The notes: generated by a model from the letters alone, not told the origin. A stretch of 34,259 bases of DNA from CAVURW01 sp963743595 (GCA_963743595.1 CAVURW010000042.1:1-34259), one strand, 5' to 3'. Shown: positions 22,447-33,166, counted from the first letter of the stretch. Translations and numbers: made by a program.

Positions 22447-25023
22447 ATGGACCGACGTACGTTTAGCAAGTTGTGCGGGATGGGTATGACAGGATTGGCT
22501 CTAAGTCCCTGGAAATGGGTGCGGGGCGCACAGCTCCCTCCTACACCGACCGGGGTGCCTCTTCTCACTCAGGTCGTGACGATCGACCTAGGCGGGACTG
22601 CATGGACCTTACAACAGGCCGGTGAAAGCGAAAAACTGCCAGCACAGGTTCCGGGTGATCATTACAGTGATTTGTTGCGGGTGGGGAAAATACCCGATCC
22701 CTATTACCGGGATAATAATACCCAAGTCCAATGGGCCGCGCAAACGGGTTGGGTCTATCACAGGACCTTCGAGGTTACGCCGGAGCAACTGGCGATGAAA
22801 AATGTGGAATTGGTCTGCCACGGCCTCGATACCCTGGCCACGGTGGTGCTGAACGGGACGAAGCTTGGTTCAACAAACAACATGTTCCGAATCTGGATCT
22901 ACGATGTCCGCAAAATCCTCAAACCGGGCACGAACGATCTCCAAATCCAATTTCAACCGTTGCCCGATGATGCTGAGATTAAAAGCTGGAATGAGGCTTA
23001 TGTGAAGCTGCACCCGCAGTTTGATCTCGGAGTCAGACAACCATCCCATTCCGGGTACGAGCGGGGCTGGATTCGCAAGGCGTCCTATCAGTGGGGCTGG
23101 GATTGGTGCAAGCCGATCCTGACGATGGGCATTTGGAAGGGAATCGAACTGCGCGCCTATGACTCGCGTCTGGCAAATTTGACTGTCGTGCAGCATCACG
23201 ATCCCGATGGTTCCGTGCGGTTGGACCTCGAGGCGGATCTTGCGAGTCAGCCTGCCTCAGGCTGCCAGGTGAGCGCGCGCCTGCTGGAGGAAGGTGCGCC
23301 GGTTAGGGAGCAGGTTGCGGGTTCGACATCCGCGCTCTCGCTGACGGTCCCGCAACCAAAGCTCTGGTGGCCGAACGGGCTGGGCGAGCAGATACCTTTA
23401 CACCATCGAAGTCCAGCTTCTGGATGCCGGGGGAACCGTGCTCGATACGATGAGAAAACGCATCGGGCTGCGTCAATTCGAAGCGGTGTTGGGCTCGAAG
23501 GAACTGCCCTTTACCATGAAAGTGAACGGGCAGCCGTTTTTCGCCAAGGGAGCGGATTGGATTCCCCCGGACAATCTGCTGGCGCGAATCACGCCCGAAG
23601 TGCTGCGCCGCTACATGCAGGACGGGGCGGCGTGCAATTTCAACTTCATGCGGCTCTGGGGCGGCGGATTTTACGAGGATGACTGCGCTCTTCGACGCCT
23701 GTGACGAGTTGGGGATTGCGTTGCTGTTCGAGTTCAAGTTCGCTAATACGGCGTATCCAAGTTTCGACCAGGGGTTCATGGCCAATGTGACGGCGGAAGT
23801 GGAGGATCAGGTACTGCGTATTCGGCATCATCCGTCGATCGCGATCTGGAGCGGGAATAATGAGGTGTCCCGCTTCTTTGGCTACAAAGAGCTCTTTGAC
23901 GACTTGATCGGCGGAAAGGTGCGCCAGCTGGTGCCTGGGGAGTACTACCAGGTATCCAGCGGCGGCAACGGCGCGCACGACAAGCACGACTGGGGAGTGT
24001 GGCACGGAAACAAGCCCTTCTCCGCTTATGCCGAAGACCATGGATTCGTCTCCGAATTCGGATTCCAATCCTATCTTGAGCCCGCTTCAACGCGGAGTTT
24101 TGCCACGGACGCCGACCTGGCCGCCGGAGTCAACTCGCCGATCCTCCAATTTCATGAATGCAGCGGGCAAACTAGGATCGGGAACTTGATGCTCTATTAC
24201 TTCGGGAAGATTCCGGCCAACATCGACGACGTCTTCTGGCTAAGCCAGATTGTGCAGGCGTTTGGAATCCGCTTCGGCGTTGAGCATTGGCGCCGTGACT
24301 GGCCGCATTCCACTGCGGCGCTGGTCTGGCAATACAACGATTCCTGGCCGGGGCAAACCTGGTCAATGACAGATTACTATCATCGGTGGAAGGCTTTGCA
24401 GTATCACTCCAGGCACATGTTCGCGTCGGTGTTGGTTTCCGGGGAGGTGGATCCGGCGCTGGGGAAGGTGGATCTTCACGTAATTAATGACCGGCGCACC
24501 GGCGGGAAGGCGGCGCTGACCTGGCGCCTGGCAACGACGGACGGGAAGGTGTTGCGACAATAACGAGACGGCCATCGTACTTCCCGCCAGCGGCACCCTG
24601 ATCGCCGAGTCGGTAGTTCTAACTGATGTGGAAAAGGCCGCAGGGCTTGCGAATTTGTTGTTGTGGATGACACTGACTCCCGAGGGCGGATCCGCTGAGA
24701 GCAATATTTCGTTCTTTGCCCTGCCGGGGCAGCTCAATCTACCGACGCCTTCGATTCAGACGAAAGTGGCGGGTGCAGGAAAGCAATTCACCGTTACGCT
24801 CCAGAGCGCTCAACCGGCACTCTGGACCTGGATCAATCTGCCGAAGGATCCAGACGCGCGGTACTCGGATAACTTTGTGCATCTCGAGCCCGGAACGCCG
24901 GTGACGATTAATGTGGATTGCGGGCAGGACCATTCCACCGCGGATTTCCAGGGCCAACTGGCGGTGAGGAGTGTGCAAGAATTCATCACACCGGGTATTG
25001 CTCTGCCAGCAACGGTGCCGTGA
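22447..25023 (+). pseudogene. GH2 beta-mannosidase with Tat-type signal, three frameshifts
   Basis: I choose the ATG at 22447, which gives MDRRTFSKLCGMGMTGLALS, a twin-arginine export signal; the longer upstream frame is implausible. The N-terminal sugar-binding domain (GTAWTLQQAG, QVPGDHYSDLL, YRDNN, WVYHRTF) is typical of GH2 beta-mannosidases. The frame changes near 23392 (extra base after GLGEQ), near 23682 (after FYEDD) and near 24552. Each time the expected protein continues in the next frame. Both catalytic residues survive: acid/base Glu in WSGNNEVS (23862-23864) and nucleophile Glu in VSEFGFQS (24054-24056). All three changes behave as net +1. Without them the enzyme would have about 860 residues and remove terminal beta-mannose. 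It is either inactivated or affected by sequencing errors. Confidence 0.85.
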
Positions 25024-25084
25024 CTAAATCTGCACGGGACGGTTTTGTGGAGTTTCACGACCAAAAATTAGGAGATTGGAACCA

Positions 25085-27181
25085 ATGACAGTCTGCAAAA
25101 GTACATTCGCTTGGTTAGCTGTTATGATGCTGGGGTTGCTCTCCTCTTGGGGCGATTCCCCGGTGCCACCCATCGACCGCCACGCCCTTGTTTCACGGCA
25201 CAATGTCACTTGGAACGACCTCAAGGGAACAATGCCCTTGGGCAATGGCGAATTCTGCTTTAACGCTGACGGTACGGGTTTGCAAACCTTTGGTGGCAAC
25301 ACTATGGCTCATTGGGCGTGGCATTCCTTTCCGCTCCCGCCTGGAATCACCGCTGACCAAATACCCGACACGGGCACTTTCCAGAAAGGGCGCCCAACCG
25401 GGCCTGACGATTTTCCTAAGGACAAAAAGGTTCTCTACGACTGGATGAGGGCAAATCCTCACGGAATCAACCTCGGACGCCTTCTCCTCCATTGGACGGA
25501 TGGTCGCGATATTACTCGGCAAGAGGTCACGGACCTATCGGCCACCCTGGACTTGTGGTCCGGCGAGCTATCTTCCCACTTCACACTCGCCGGTGCGCCG
25601 GTAAGCGTCAAAACTTGCGTCGATTCATCGCTCGACGCGGTCGCCGTACATATCGAATCGCCTCTGCTCACCAGCGGCAAACTTGAGGTTACTCTTGATT
25701 TTCCATACCCAACATTGAAGAACGGAGATTGGATTGGAGATTTTGCAAAGAATGATGAACACATGACGGCTATCACGTTCACCAGCGGCCATTCCGCCGA
25801 GGTGCGCCGTCAAATTGATGCAGCGAGCTACGAGGTGAAGATTGCCTGTTCCGACGGAGCCGACTTGCGCTCCCGACCCGACCCGGTGCAGTCGCCCCTT
25901 CGCATGGCTATGGATGCGGGCGGTAAAGACACCCTTGAGGTCGTGTGCGCTTATTCTTCCAACCCGATAAATGTCGCGCTTCCCTCTTTTGGTAATGTGG
26001 AAAGGGACTCGGCCGAACATTGGGCCGCCTATTGGAAATCGGGAGGAGCCATCGATCTCTCGGGCAGCAAAGACCCGCGCTGGTTCGAACTGGAGCGGCG
26101 AATTGTGCTCTCGCAATACCATATGGCCGCACAGTCCTCCGGCAGTTACCCGCCTGCGGAAGGCAGCCTAATGGGTCTCGCGTGGGTGAACCGGTTTCAC
26201 ATGGAAATGATCTGGTGGCATCTGGCGCATTACGCGCTTTGGGATCGCTGGTCTATGGCCGAAACGGCCCTAACGGTCTATGACCGGTTCCTCCCATCAG
26301 CCGAAAAACGAGCCCAGCAACTCGGAATGAAAGGGGCGGAATGGCCCAAAGGCGCTAGCCCGGACGGCATTAGTCTGCCATGGTCGGGAAATATTGCGCT
26401 GCTCTGGAAACAGCCGCACCCGATTTTTTTTGCGGAGCTCGATTATCGACTACATCCAACCCGCGAAACTCTTTTGCGGTGGCAATCTGTTGTGCAAGAA
26501 ACGGCCGAAAACATGGCTGATTATGCGACGCTGGATCCTGCCACCAAGACCTACTCGCTTTTTCCAGATCTAACGCCTTCTGAACAGGGGCCGCTCACCC
26601 GCAACGTTTCGTTCGATTTGGCCTACTGGCGCTGGGCGCTGGGTATAGCACAAAATTGGCGCCAGAGGCTTGGCCTCGCTCCGGATTCGCATTGGGACGA
26701 AGTCCGCCTGCACTTGGCAGCACTGCCGGTTGAGCACGGAGTCTACACGATTTCGCCCGAATGGCACGACACCTACACCAAGCGCAATCGCAGCCATCCG
26801 GACCCTGTGGGCATGTTGGGAATGCTTCCGCCAACAGAAGGCGTCGATCCTCAAACCGCTCGCCAGACCGTGCTTAAGGTTTGCCAAGTGTGGGAGTGGA
26901 ACAAGACTTGGGGATGGGATTTCCCGTGGACCGCCATGGCAGCGGCACGGACGGGTGAGCCCCAACTAGCTGTCGATATGTTACTGAACAGCTCGCCATC
27001 GAACCGATACGACTGGCGGGGCATCAATAATGGCACATACTTGCCAGGAAATGGAGGTCTTCTCTATGCCGTCGCCATGATGGCGGCTGGTTGGGATGGC
27101 GCTCCTAATGGGTCGGCACCAGGCTTTCCGGCTGATGGGTCGTGGGTTGTAAGATGGGAGGACCTCAAACGGGCCCCGTAA
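25085..27181 (+). CDS. Secreted six-hairpin glycosidase-like protein, family unclear
   Basis: The ATG at 25085 follows an AGGAG Shine-Dalgarno (25070-25074) by 10 bases; a TTG at 25076 is less likely. The 698-residue protein has a Sec signal (STFAWLAVMMLGLLSSWGDS). Its N-terminal domain starts with TWNDLKGTMPLGNGEFCFNA, the 'P-x-G-N-G' turn shared by GH65- and GH95-like beta-sandwich domains. The C-terminal half is helical and rich in Trp (FHMEMIWWHLAHYALWDRW, WEWNKTWGWDFPWTAMAAAR, then YLPGNGGLLYAVAMMAAGWD), as in (alpha/alpha)6 barrels. I cannot assign a CAZy family or point to catalytic residues with confidence. It is co-directional with the GH95 and GH2 genes, and its SD lies 47 bases after the GH2 stop. 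The gene is intact. Confidence 0.7.
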   Translation: MTVCKSTFAWLAVMMLGLLSSWGDSPVPPIDRHALVSRHNVTWNDLKGTMPLGNGEFCFNADGTGLQTFGGNTMAHWAWHSFPLPPGITADQIPDTGTFQKGRPTGPDDFPKDKKVLYDWMRANPHGINLGRLLLHWTDGRDITRQEVTDLSATLDLWSGELSSHFTLAGAPVSVKTCVDSSLDAVAVHIESPLLTSGKLEVTLDFPYPTLKNGDWIGDFAKNDEHMTAITFTSGHSAEVRRQIDAASYEVKIACSDGADLRSRPDPVQSPLRMAMDAGGKDTLEVVCAYSSNPINVALPSFGNVERDSAEHWAAYWKSGGAIDLSGSKDPRWFELERRIVLSQYHMAAQSSGSYPPAEGSLMGLAWVNRFHMEMIWWHLAHYALWDRWSMAETALTVYDRFLPSAEKRAQQLGMKGAEWPKGASPDGISLPWSGNIALLWKQPHPIFFAELDYRLHPTRETLLRWQSVVQETAENMADYATLDPATKTYSLFPDLTPSEQGPLTRNVSFDLAYWRWALGIAQNWRQRLGLAPDSHWDEVRLHLAALPVEHGVYTISPEWHDTYTKRNRSHPDPVGMLGMLPPTEGVDPQTARQTVLKVCQVWEWNKTWGWDFPWTAMAAARTGEPQLAVDMLLNSSPSNRYDWRGINNGTYLPGNGGLLYAVAMMAAGWDGAPNGSAPGFPADGSWVVRWEDLKRAP

Positions 27182-27250
27182 AAAGAGAGTCTCCAATCTT
27201 GAATGCCTTTGGTGAGGCCAATGGGTTCTCGCACGACGCTTGCCCGGAAA

Positions 27251-27320
27251 GCGTGTCGCAATTTGGCTGCATAATCCCCTTTTCCAGTCGGCCTTTTTTC
27301 GTAAGGTCTCCCAATTGCAA
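27251..27320 (+). repeat. Dispersed direct repeat, copy B (probable insertion-sequence end)
   Basis: The segment starts with GCGTGTCGCAATTTGGCTG and ends with TAAGGTCTCCCAATTGCAAC. It aligns with copy A at 19196-19267 in the same orientation, with the best agreement at the two ends. Copy B lies in the gap between the six-hairpin glycosidase gene and the intact GH130 gene. No transposase fragment is recognised beside it. The upstream bases 27182-27250 hold no gene. Confidence 0.7.
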
Positions 27321-27352
27321 CTTTTAACTTTCAAAGTTTTTTGGAAATTAAC

Positions 27353-28366
27353 ATGGGAATCAAAACAACATTTTTTTTGGTCCTTTGTCTCTTGGTCCTT
27401 TGCTCGATCACAAACGCTCAGGATATAACCAAGTTCCAGGTGAAGGAGCCGAATGGAGTTGTCCGGTATTCTCAACCCTTGATCTCCTCCAACAAAGATC
27501 TCGGGGAAAGGAATATTTTCAATCCATCGGTCATCCAAGTGGGAAACCGCCTGGCGATGCTTTCCCGGGTGTATGCCAGGGGAAACAAGGGATCTCGCAT
27601 TCAACTGGCCTTCAGCGATGACGGACGGACCTTCATTCCACACGCTTCCAACCCCGTGATGGTGAGCGACAGCCCTTTTGATCAGAAAGGATGTGAAGAC
27701 CCACGCGTGGTCCAGTTCGGCGGAACCTACTACATGACGTACGTTGGGAATGTCGCCGGGGGTAATGCATTAACACAATGCCTGGCCACCTCCACAGATC
27801 TCATTCATTGGGATAAGAAAGGGGTTGTGCTAACCGCGCCATCCGACGGCTGGGATAAGGGAATGGTCAAAGCCGCCGTCATTGTTCCCGAAAAAATAGG
27901 TGGCAAATACTTCATGTATTTTATCGGTCAGCAAGCACCCTGGCACACCTCACTCGGAATGGCTGTCTCCGACGATCTCTTGCACTGGACCCAGCCGTTG
28001 GATCATTCCATCATGACGGCACGCCCGGATCATTTTGACAGCGTCGGCGTGGAACCGGGCGCGACTCCCATCATGCTCCCGGAAGGGATCTTGTTGATTT
28101 ACAATGGATGGAATGATGCCCGTGTTCACAAAACCGGGTGGGCTTTATTTTCCAAAGACGACCCTTCAAAACTGCTGAAACGCTGCGAAGCTCCCTTCAT
28201 CGAGCCCCAATTCGACTATGAAACCAAGGCCCGTAAAAATGTTACGTTCACAGAAGGCGTGGCAAACTTCAAAGGCCTCTGGCGTTTTTATTACGGTGCT
28301 TCCGACGACACCATCGGCTTGGCGGAAATCGATGACATCGAAACCTTGCTCAAGGGTGCCCCATGA
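27353..28366 (+). CDS. Secreted GH130 family protein (beta-mannoside phosphorylase/hydrolase-like)
   Basis: The likely start is the ATG at 27353, 12 bases inside a longer TTG-initiated frame. A Sec signal (FFLVLCLLVLCSITNAQ) is cleaved around residue 23. The five-bladed propeller signature is present: NIFNPSVIQVGNRLAMLSRV, then CEDPRVV with Asp116 as the expected general acid, followed by YYMTYVG and later GVEPGATPIML and WRFYYGASDDTIGLAEI. At 337 residues it has normal GH130 length. Cytoplasmic members are phosphorylases acting on beta-mannosides. Exported members such as this are often hydrolases, because phosphate is limiting outside; this is inference. The neighbouring GH2 beta-mannosidase supports a beta-mannose substrate. 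Confidence 0.87.
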   Translation: MGIKTTFFLVLCLLVLCSITNAQDITKFQVKEPNGVVRYSQPLISSNKDLGERNIFNPSVIQVGNRLAMLSRVYARGNKGSRIQLAFSDDGRTFIPHASNPVMVSDSPFDQKGCEDPRVVQFGGTYYMTYVGNVAGGNALTQCLATSTDLIHWDKKGVVLTAPSDGWDKGMVKAAVIVPEKIGGKYFMYFIGQQAPWHTSLGMAVSDDLLHWTQPLDHSIMTARPDHFDSVGVEPGATPIMLPEGILLIYNGWNDARVHKTGWALFSKDDPSKLLKRCEAPFIEPQFDYETKARKNVTFTEGVANFKGLWRFYYGASDDTIGLAEIDDIETLLKGAP

Positions 28367-28494
28367 GCCTTGACTGTCCACCGCCGTGAGAACATTTCTT
28401 CAGATCATCGCCCTCCATTTTGAGGTTACGCGAGCGGAACCGATCGACCGGCAAGGCAGACTGGACGGAACTGATCGCGGTTTAAAAAGGCTAT

Positions 28495-28872
28495 TTATTG
28501 AGGGCGAGCAAGTCCGAAAGATTCAAATCGGCTGAGGTGCGCCTGATCGGGTTTGGCTCCAGTGAGATCGAAGATGACAAGATCATTGGCGCCGTCCTTG
28601 AGCCAGCATTCTGGCACGTACCTTCTGGTTAGGTGAATTCCAAGTGGACGGGACCGGGACTGGCCGTTTTCAGATTCAGCGTCACTTCTCCCGAGTCACC
28701 TGCTGTACCATAACAGATCCAATAGTCAGTCGTGCCCAAAGTCTTTCGGAAGAGCACATTTGTGCAGATCGGCCGGGAAAATTTCGTTATTCCCCCGCGC
28801 GCAAGAGCAGTCAAACAGGCTGAAAAAAACACACACCAAGACAATACCCAGTTGAAAAGTTAAACGCAGCAT
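28495..28872 (-). pseudogene. Decayed exported protein, probable glycosidase remnant
   Basis: On the minus strand an ATG near 28872 starts MLRLTFQLGIVLVCVFFS, a convincing signal peptide. The frame must change at the T run near 28805-28815 to continue as CLTALARGGITKFSRP and DYWICYGTAGDSGEVTLNLK, which ends at a stop near 28629. A further frame then reads RYVPECWLKDGANDLVIFDL and SRFESFGLARPQ to a stop at 28495-28497. The last part resembles the C-terminal jelly-roll of GH35/GH2 beta-galactosidases ('VP-x-x-W-L-K-x-G-x-N-x-L-V-x-F'). The catalytic domain is absent. So a gene opposite in direction to its neighbours lost its middle and gained frameshifts. The family assignment is tentative. Confidence 0.5.
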
Positions 28873-28879
28873 TGTCAGG

Positions 28880-29213
28880 TTTTTCCGCACCGGGCCCCAT
28901 CCAAGAATTTAGAGCCTCTTTTCGCCTGGACGGAATCCTAAGTTCCGATTGAGAGGAAGCAAGTCGGATTGAAGGATTGTCGCAAAAGGATCATTCTTTA
29001 TGATCCTGGTTCAAACCGAAAATGGGTAATCATCAAGCATCAAAAATGCGCATTCGGCGGTGCTTTACTAGGCAACTCGGTTCCATTATCCACCGTGGGC
29101 CGAGCCACGCTCCCTCGCCAACTGATCCAGACAATAGGCCACCGGTTTTACCGAGAGCGACTGGGCCGCATGGAGCATCGTATCGAGCGGCATGGATCCA
29201 GATACAACTTACA
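28880..29213. other. Gene-free stretch upstream of the sialate O-acetylesterase
   Basis: About 330 bases separate the signal-peptide start of the decayed minus-strand gene from the esterase start. The plus-strand esterase frame stays open through part of it (to 29022), but that extension is rich in Arg, Pro and His and lacks a signal peptide, so it is probably not translated. The region should contain the esterase promoter. I see no convincing promoter boxes or terminator. Confidence 0.5.
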
Positions 29214-30710
29214 ATGAAACGTAATATTACTTTATTTCTGGCTGCCCTTCTTGTCGGCTGGCCCTGCGCGAGTAAGGCCTCTGTCATGCTTCCGCATATT
29301 TTCACGGATCATATGGTCCTCCAGCGGCAAATGCCCGTACCTGTGTGGGGGACGGCAGCTCCCAACGAGCAAGTTTCCGTCAGTTTTGCAGGTCAAACCA
29401 AATCCGCCACTGCTACGCCCGATGGTCGCTGGCGCGTCACTCTGGATCCCCTCAAGGCCTCTTCCACCCCTGCCGAAATGACGATTACTGGCAGCAACAC
29501 CGTTAAATTCGAGGATATCCTCGTCGGCGAAGTCTGGCTTTGCTCCGGCCAGTCGAACATGGGCAAGCCGGTGGGTACGTGGCGGGGCATGAATCCCACG
29601 CCCAATTACGAGCAGGAACTCGCCAATGCCAACTATCCTCTTATTCGCATCCTTCAGCCGCAGGCTGCTAAAAGGCAGTCACCGGCGGAGGATTTCGATG
29701 AAACCGTTCGTCCCAATGCCTACCCACATGGCGGCTGGGTCGCGTGCAACGGTACGGTACTCGATCAGATGAAGTTTTCCGCCGTCGGTTATTTCTTTGG
29801 CCGCAAACTTTTCCAGGAACTCCATGTCCCAATAGGCCTGATTAATTCCTCAGTCGGAGGTACGCGCATCGAGGCATGGCTTGCTCCCTCCTCTGTTGCC
29901 GCCGATCCCTCTCTGGTCACCGACTTCGAGAAACCGCCGGTTGTAACCGACCCCGCCAAGCCTCCCCGCCGGGAAATGGCTGCGGAATTATATAACGGCA
30001 TGATTGCGCCGATGGCCACCTACGCCATGCGCGGCGTCATCTGGTATCAGGGCGAATCCAACATCTATGTCAACGACGGCTCCGCCTATGCCCCGAAAAT
30101 GATCGCCCTTATTAATGGCTGGCGTCTGGCATGGCACCAGGATCTCGCTTTCTATTACGTCCAGTTGCCTCCGCTCAATTATAGCACCACGCGAAAGCAG
30201 GTGAAAGACGCCGAACAACTCCCCCTGTTGCGCGAAGCCCAAGCTGCGGCACTTAAGCTTCCGCATACCGGCATGATCGTCACCACCGACCTCGCCGATG
30301 ACCTAGGCAATATCCATCCCGTTAATAAAGTCCCCGTCGGTGAACGCCTGGCAGCATGGGCCCTGGCAAACGATTATGGCCGTCAGGATATCAAGGTTTC
30401 CGGCCCCATCTTTCACAGCATGGAGATCCAGGGCTCGAAAGCCATCCTTCATTTCGACTATGTGGGCGGCAGGGGCCTCGTCTCGAAAGATGGCCAGCCG
30501 TTAAATTCATTCGTGGTAGCTGGACAGGACGGCAAATTTTATCCGGCCAAGGCCGAAATTGTCGATGAGACCGTCGTCGTCACGAGCCCGCAGGTTCCGA
30601 ATCCCCAAGTCGTTCGCTTCGCCTGGGATGAAGCCGCAGAGCCCAACTTCTTTAATAAAGCTGGCCTCCCCGCCATGCCTTTCCGAACCGATAATCCACT
30701 TGCCAAATAG
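29214..30710 (+). CDS. Sialate O-acetylesterase (SGNH hydrolase)
   Basis: The ATG at 29214 gives a clean Sec signal (MKRNITLFLAALLVGWPCAS) and a 498-residue protein, the usual size; an upstream start at 29022 would bury this signal. The mature N-terminus LPHIFTDHMVLQRQMPVPVW is diagnostic of the family. The SGNH nucleophile motif is GEVWLCSGQSNMGKP, with Ser114 as catalytic Ser. Other blocks are GLINSSVGGTRIEAWL and VIWYQGESN, and DLADDLGNIHP supplies the Asp/His pair. Family members remove O-acetyl groups from sialic acids or other acetylated sugars, which lets glycosidases reach the chain. It is co-directional with the GH29 fragment downstream. Confidence 0.9.
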   Translation: MKRNITLFLAALLVGWPCASKASVMLPHIFTDHMVLQRQMPVPVWGTAAPNEQVSVSFAGQTKSATATPDGRWRVTLDPLKASSTPAEMTITGSNTVKFEDILVGEVWLCSGQSNMGKPVGTWRGMNPTPNYEQELANANYPLIRILQPQAAKRQSPAEDFDETVRPNAYPHGGWVACNGTVLDQMKFSAVGYFFGRKLFQELHVPIGLINSSVGGTRIEAWLAPSSVAADPSLVTDFEKPPVVTDPAKPPRREMAAELYNGMIAPMATYAMRGVIWYQGESNIYVNDGSAYAPKMIALINGWRLAWHQDLAFYYVQLPPLNYSTTRKQVKDAEQLPLLREAQAAALKLPHTGMIVTTDLADDLGNIHPVNKVPVGERLAAWALANDYGRQDIKVSGPIFHSMEIQGSKAILHFDYVGGRGLVSKDGQPLNSFVVAGQDGKFYPAKAEIVDETVVVTSPQVPNPQVVRFAWDEAAEPNFFNKAGLPAMPFRTDNPLAK

Positions 30711-30851
30711 TGAAGCTCACATGCCAGAAACCTTTTCATCGTAGTATCTGGATCGGGGTCAGGATGGATCGAAGATCCTTGATCGCCTTGTACCCGATGA
30801 ACACATTCATTCAGTTGCTTCGTTGGTAATATAGCGGTAACGTCCGCCTGA

Positions 30852-31280
30852 ATGCCCAAAAAATCGATCACTATTAAGATAGGATTTCTGCTGGTTCTAC
30901 TGGCTAACCCGTTTATTTGTCGAGCTCAAGAGCCAGCGCAATCCCAGTCCGGACCAATCGTTTTTGAACCGAATGTAGAATCCCTGAAGCAGTACGTGGT
31001 GCCGGAGTGGTTTCAAGACGCGAAGTTTGGAATTTGGGCTCACTGGGGACCGCAGGGTTCCACTCAAATACCTGGTGGTGCGGGATGGTATGCACGGGAT
31101 ATGTACGTCCCTGGAAACCGGGTCAACGTCTGGCACACGGCTCACTATGGAGACCCCACAGTATTTGGATATAAAGACCTGCTGAAGCAATTCAACCCGA
31201 GCAAATTCGATGCAGCACAGGCCGATAAATTGATGAAGCTCTACAAGGCTGCCGGAGCGAAGTTTTTTATGGCGCTATGA
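30852..31280 (+). pseudogene. GH29 alpha-L-fucosidase, N-terminal fragment
   Basis: The frame begins with a Sec signal (ITIKIGFLLVLLANPFICRA, cleavage near AQEP). It continues with the GH29 N-terminal catalytic-domain signature VVPEWFQDAKFGIWAHWGPQ and GWYARDMY, then FNPSKFDAAQADKLMKLYKA and AGAKFFMAL. In complete enzymes the next residues are a GxHHDx motif and, further on, the nucleophile Asp; here a stop follows immediately at 31278-31280. Only about a quarter of a normal 450-600-residue enzyme remains. The break coincides with the start of a very A/T-rich segment. The product cannot be active. Confidence 0.85.
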
Positions 31281-31600
31281 GTGTATGGATCACGTTCTGC
31301 TCTTATTATTATTATTTATTTTCAACACAGCTTATACGGTACAGTATAGCAAATTCAATAAAACACAAGTAAAATAAAAACGCTGCTGTGCTGAAGGTTC
31401 CCAATGGGGGCATTTAAACCTCGTTTACATGGGACCTTTTGAGTTAAAAAAAGTCTAAAAATAATGTTCACAAGTATGCAAGTTAAGGTTGACAGATTTG
31501 GGTAAACGCGTTCGGCACAATTTATGGCTTAATCATTGCATCTTACTTAAAATGTAGCTGCCATTTCTTATAATATATGTTAAACTATTTTTTTACGGAG
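31281..31600. other. Strongly A/T-rich gene-free segment
   Basis: About 320 bases between the truncated GH29 gene and the second intron remnant are visibly far richer in A and T than anything else in the window. There are TTA repeats near 31305-31318, poly-A and poly-T runs, and TATAAT near 31570. An imperfect inverted repeat (TTCAACACAGC at ~31319 and GCTGTGCTGAA at ~31383) could form a stem with a long loop. No coding frame is seen. The composition changes abruptly at both ends, which suggests foreign DNA. Confidence 0.6.
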
Positions 31601-31711
31601 ACTCAGGGGCCCGCACCACTCCAGCCTATAGCCTATTGGCCCTAGCGTTCTCCCCCGCGTAGACAATACGTAGTCTGAAACGAAGTGTAGAGATGCAACA
31701 ACAAGGTACGT

Positions 31712-32946
<1,235 letters not shown>

Positions 32947-33046
32947 CGAAGCCCCTGGCCGAGTTTGATAAACCAGCCAAGTGGATTCGCTGAAGCGGAA
33001 GAGTCCGAGCGGGAAGCGAAAATGATGCCTGGCGTTGGGACAGAAC

Positions 33047-33166
33047 TTCGGGACAACGCCGTCATCAACCCGAGCGCTGCGACGACCGCCATTTGGTCGC
33101 GATTTTGGGATTGACTTTTGGGACGCTGAAGGCCTTGATTTCAGGGCATCCCGCGTTTGTCCCGAA
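33047..33166. repeat. Inverted repeat flanking a 100-bp spacer
   Basis: TTCGGGACAA at 33047-33056 is exactly reverse-complementary to TTGTCCCGAA at 33157-33166, and the adjoining CGC/GCG extends the match with a one-base gap. It lies in the ~240-base gene-free stretch between the intron 3' end and the HigA gene. It could be the border of a small element or a long-loop structure; no transposase or known attachment site is seen. Confidence 0.45.

Noticed and set aside
26981..27643. Minus-strand open frame of 220 codons
   Set aside because: It spans the end of a glycosidase gene, the repeat and the start of GH130 antisense; the composition does not look coding.
29022..29213. Longer N-terminus for the sialate O-acetylesterase
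   Set aside because: It is Arg/Pro/His-rich and would bury the Sec signal that starts at 29214.
31490..31540. TTGACA near 31490 and TATAAT near 31570 as promoter boxes
   Set aside because: The spacing is far too long for one promoter, and such words are expected by chance in this A/T-rich stretch.
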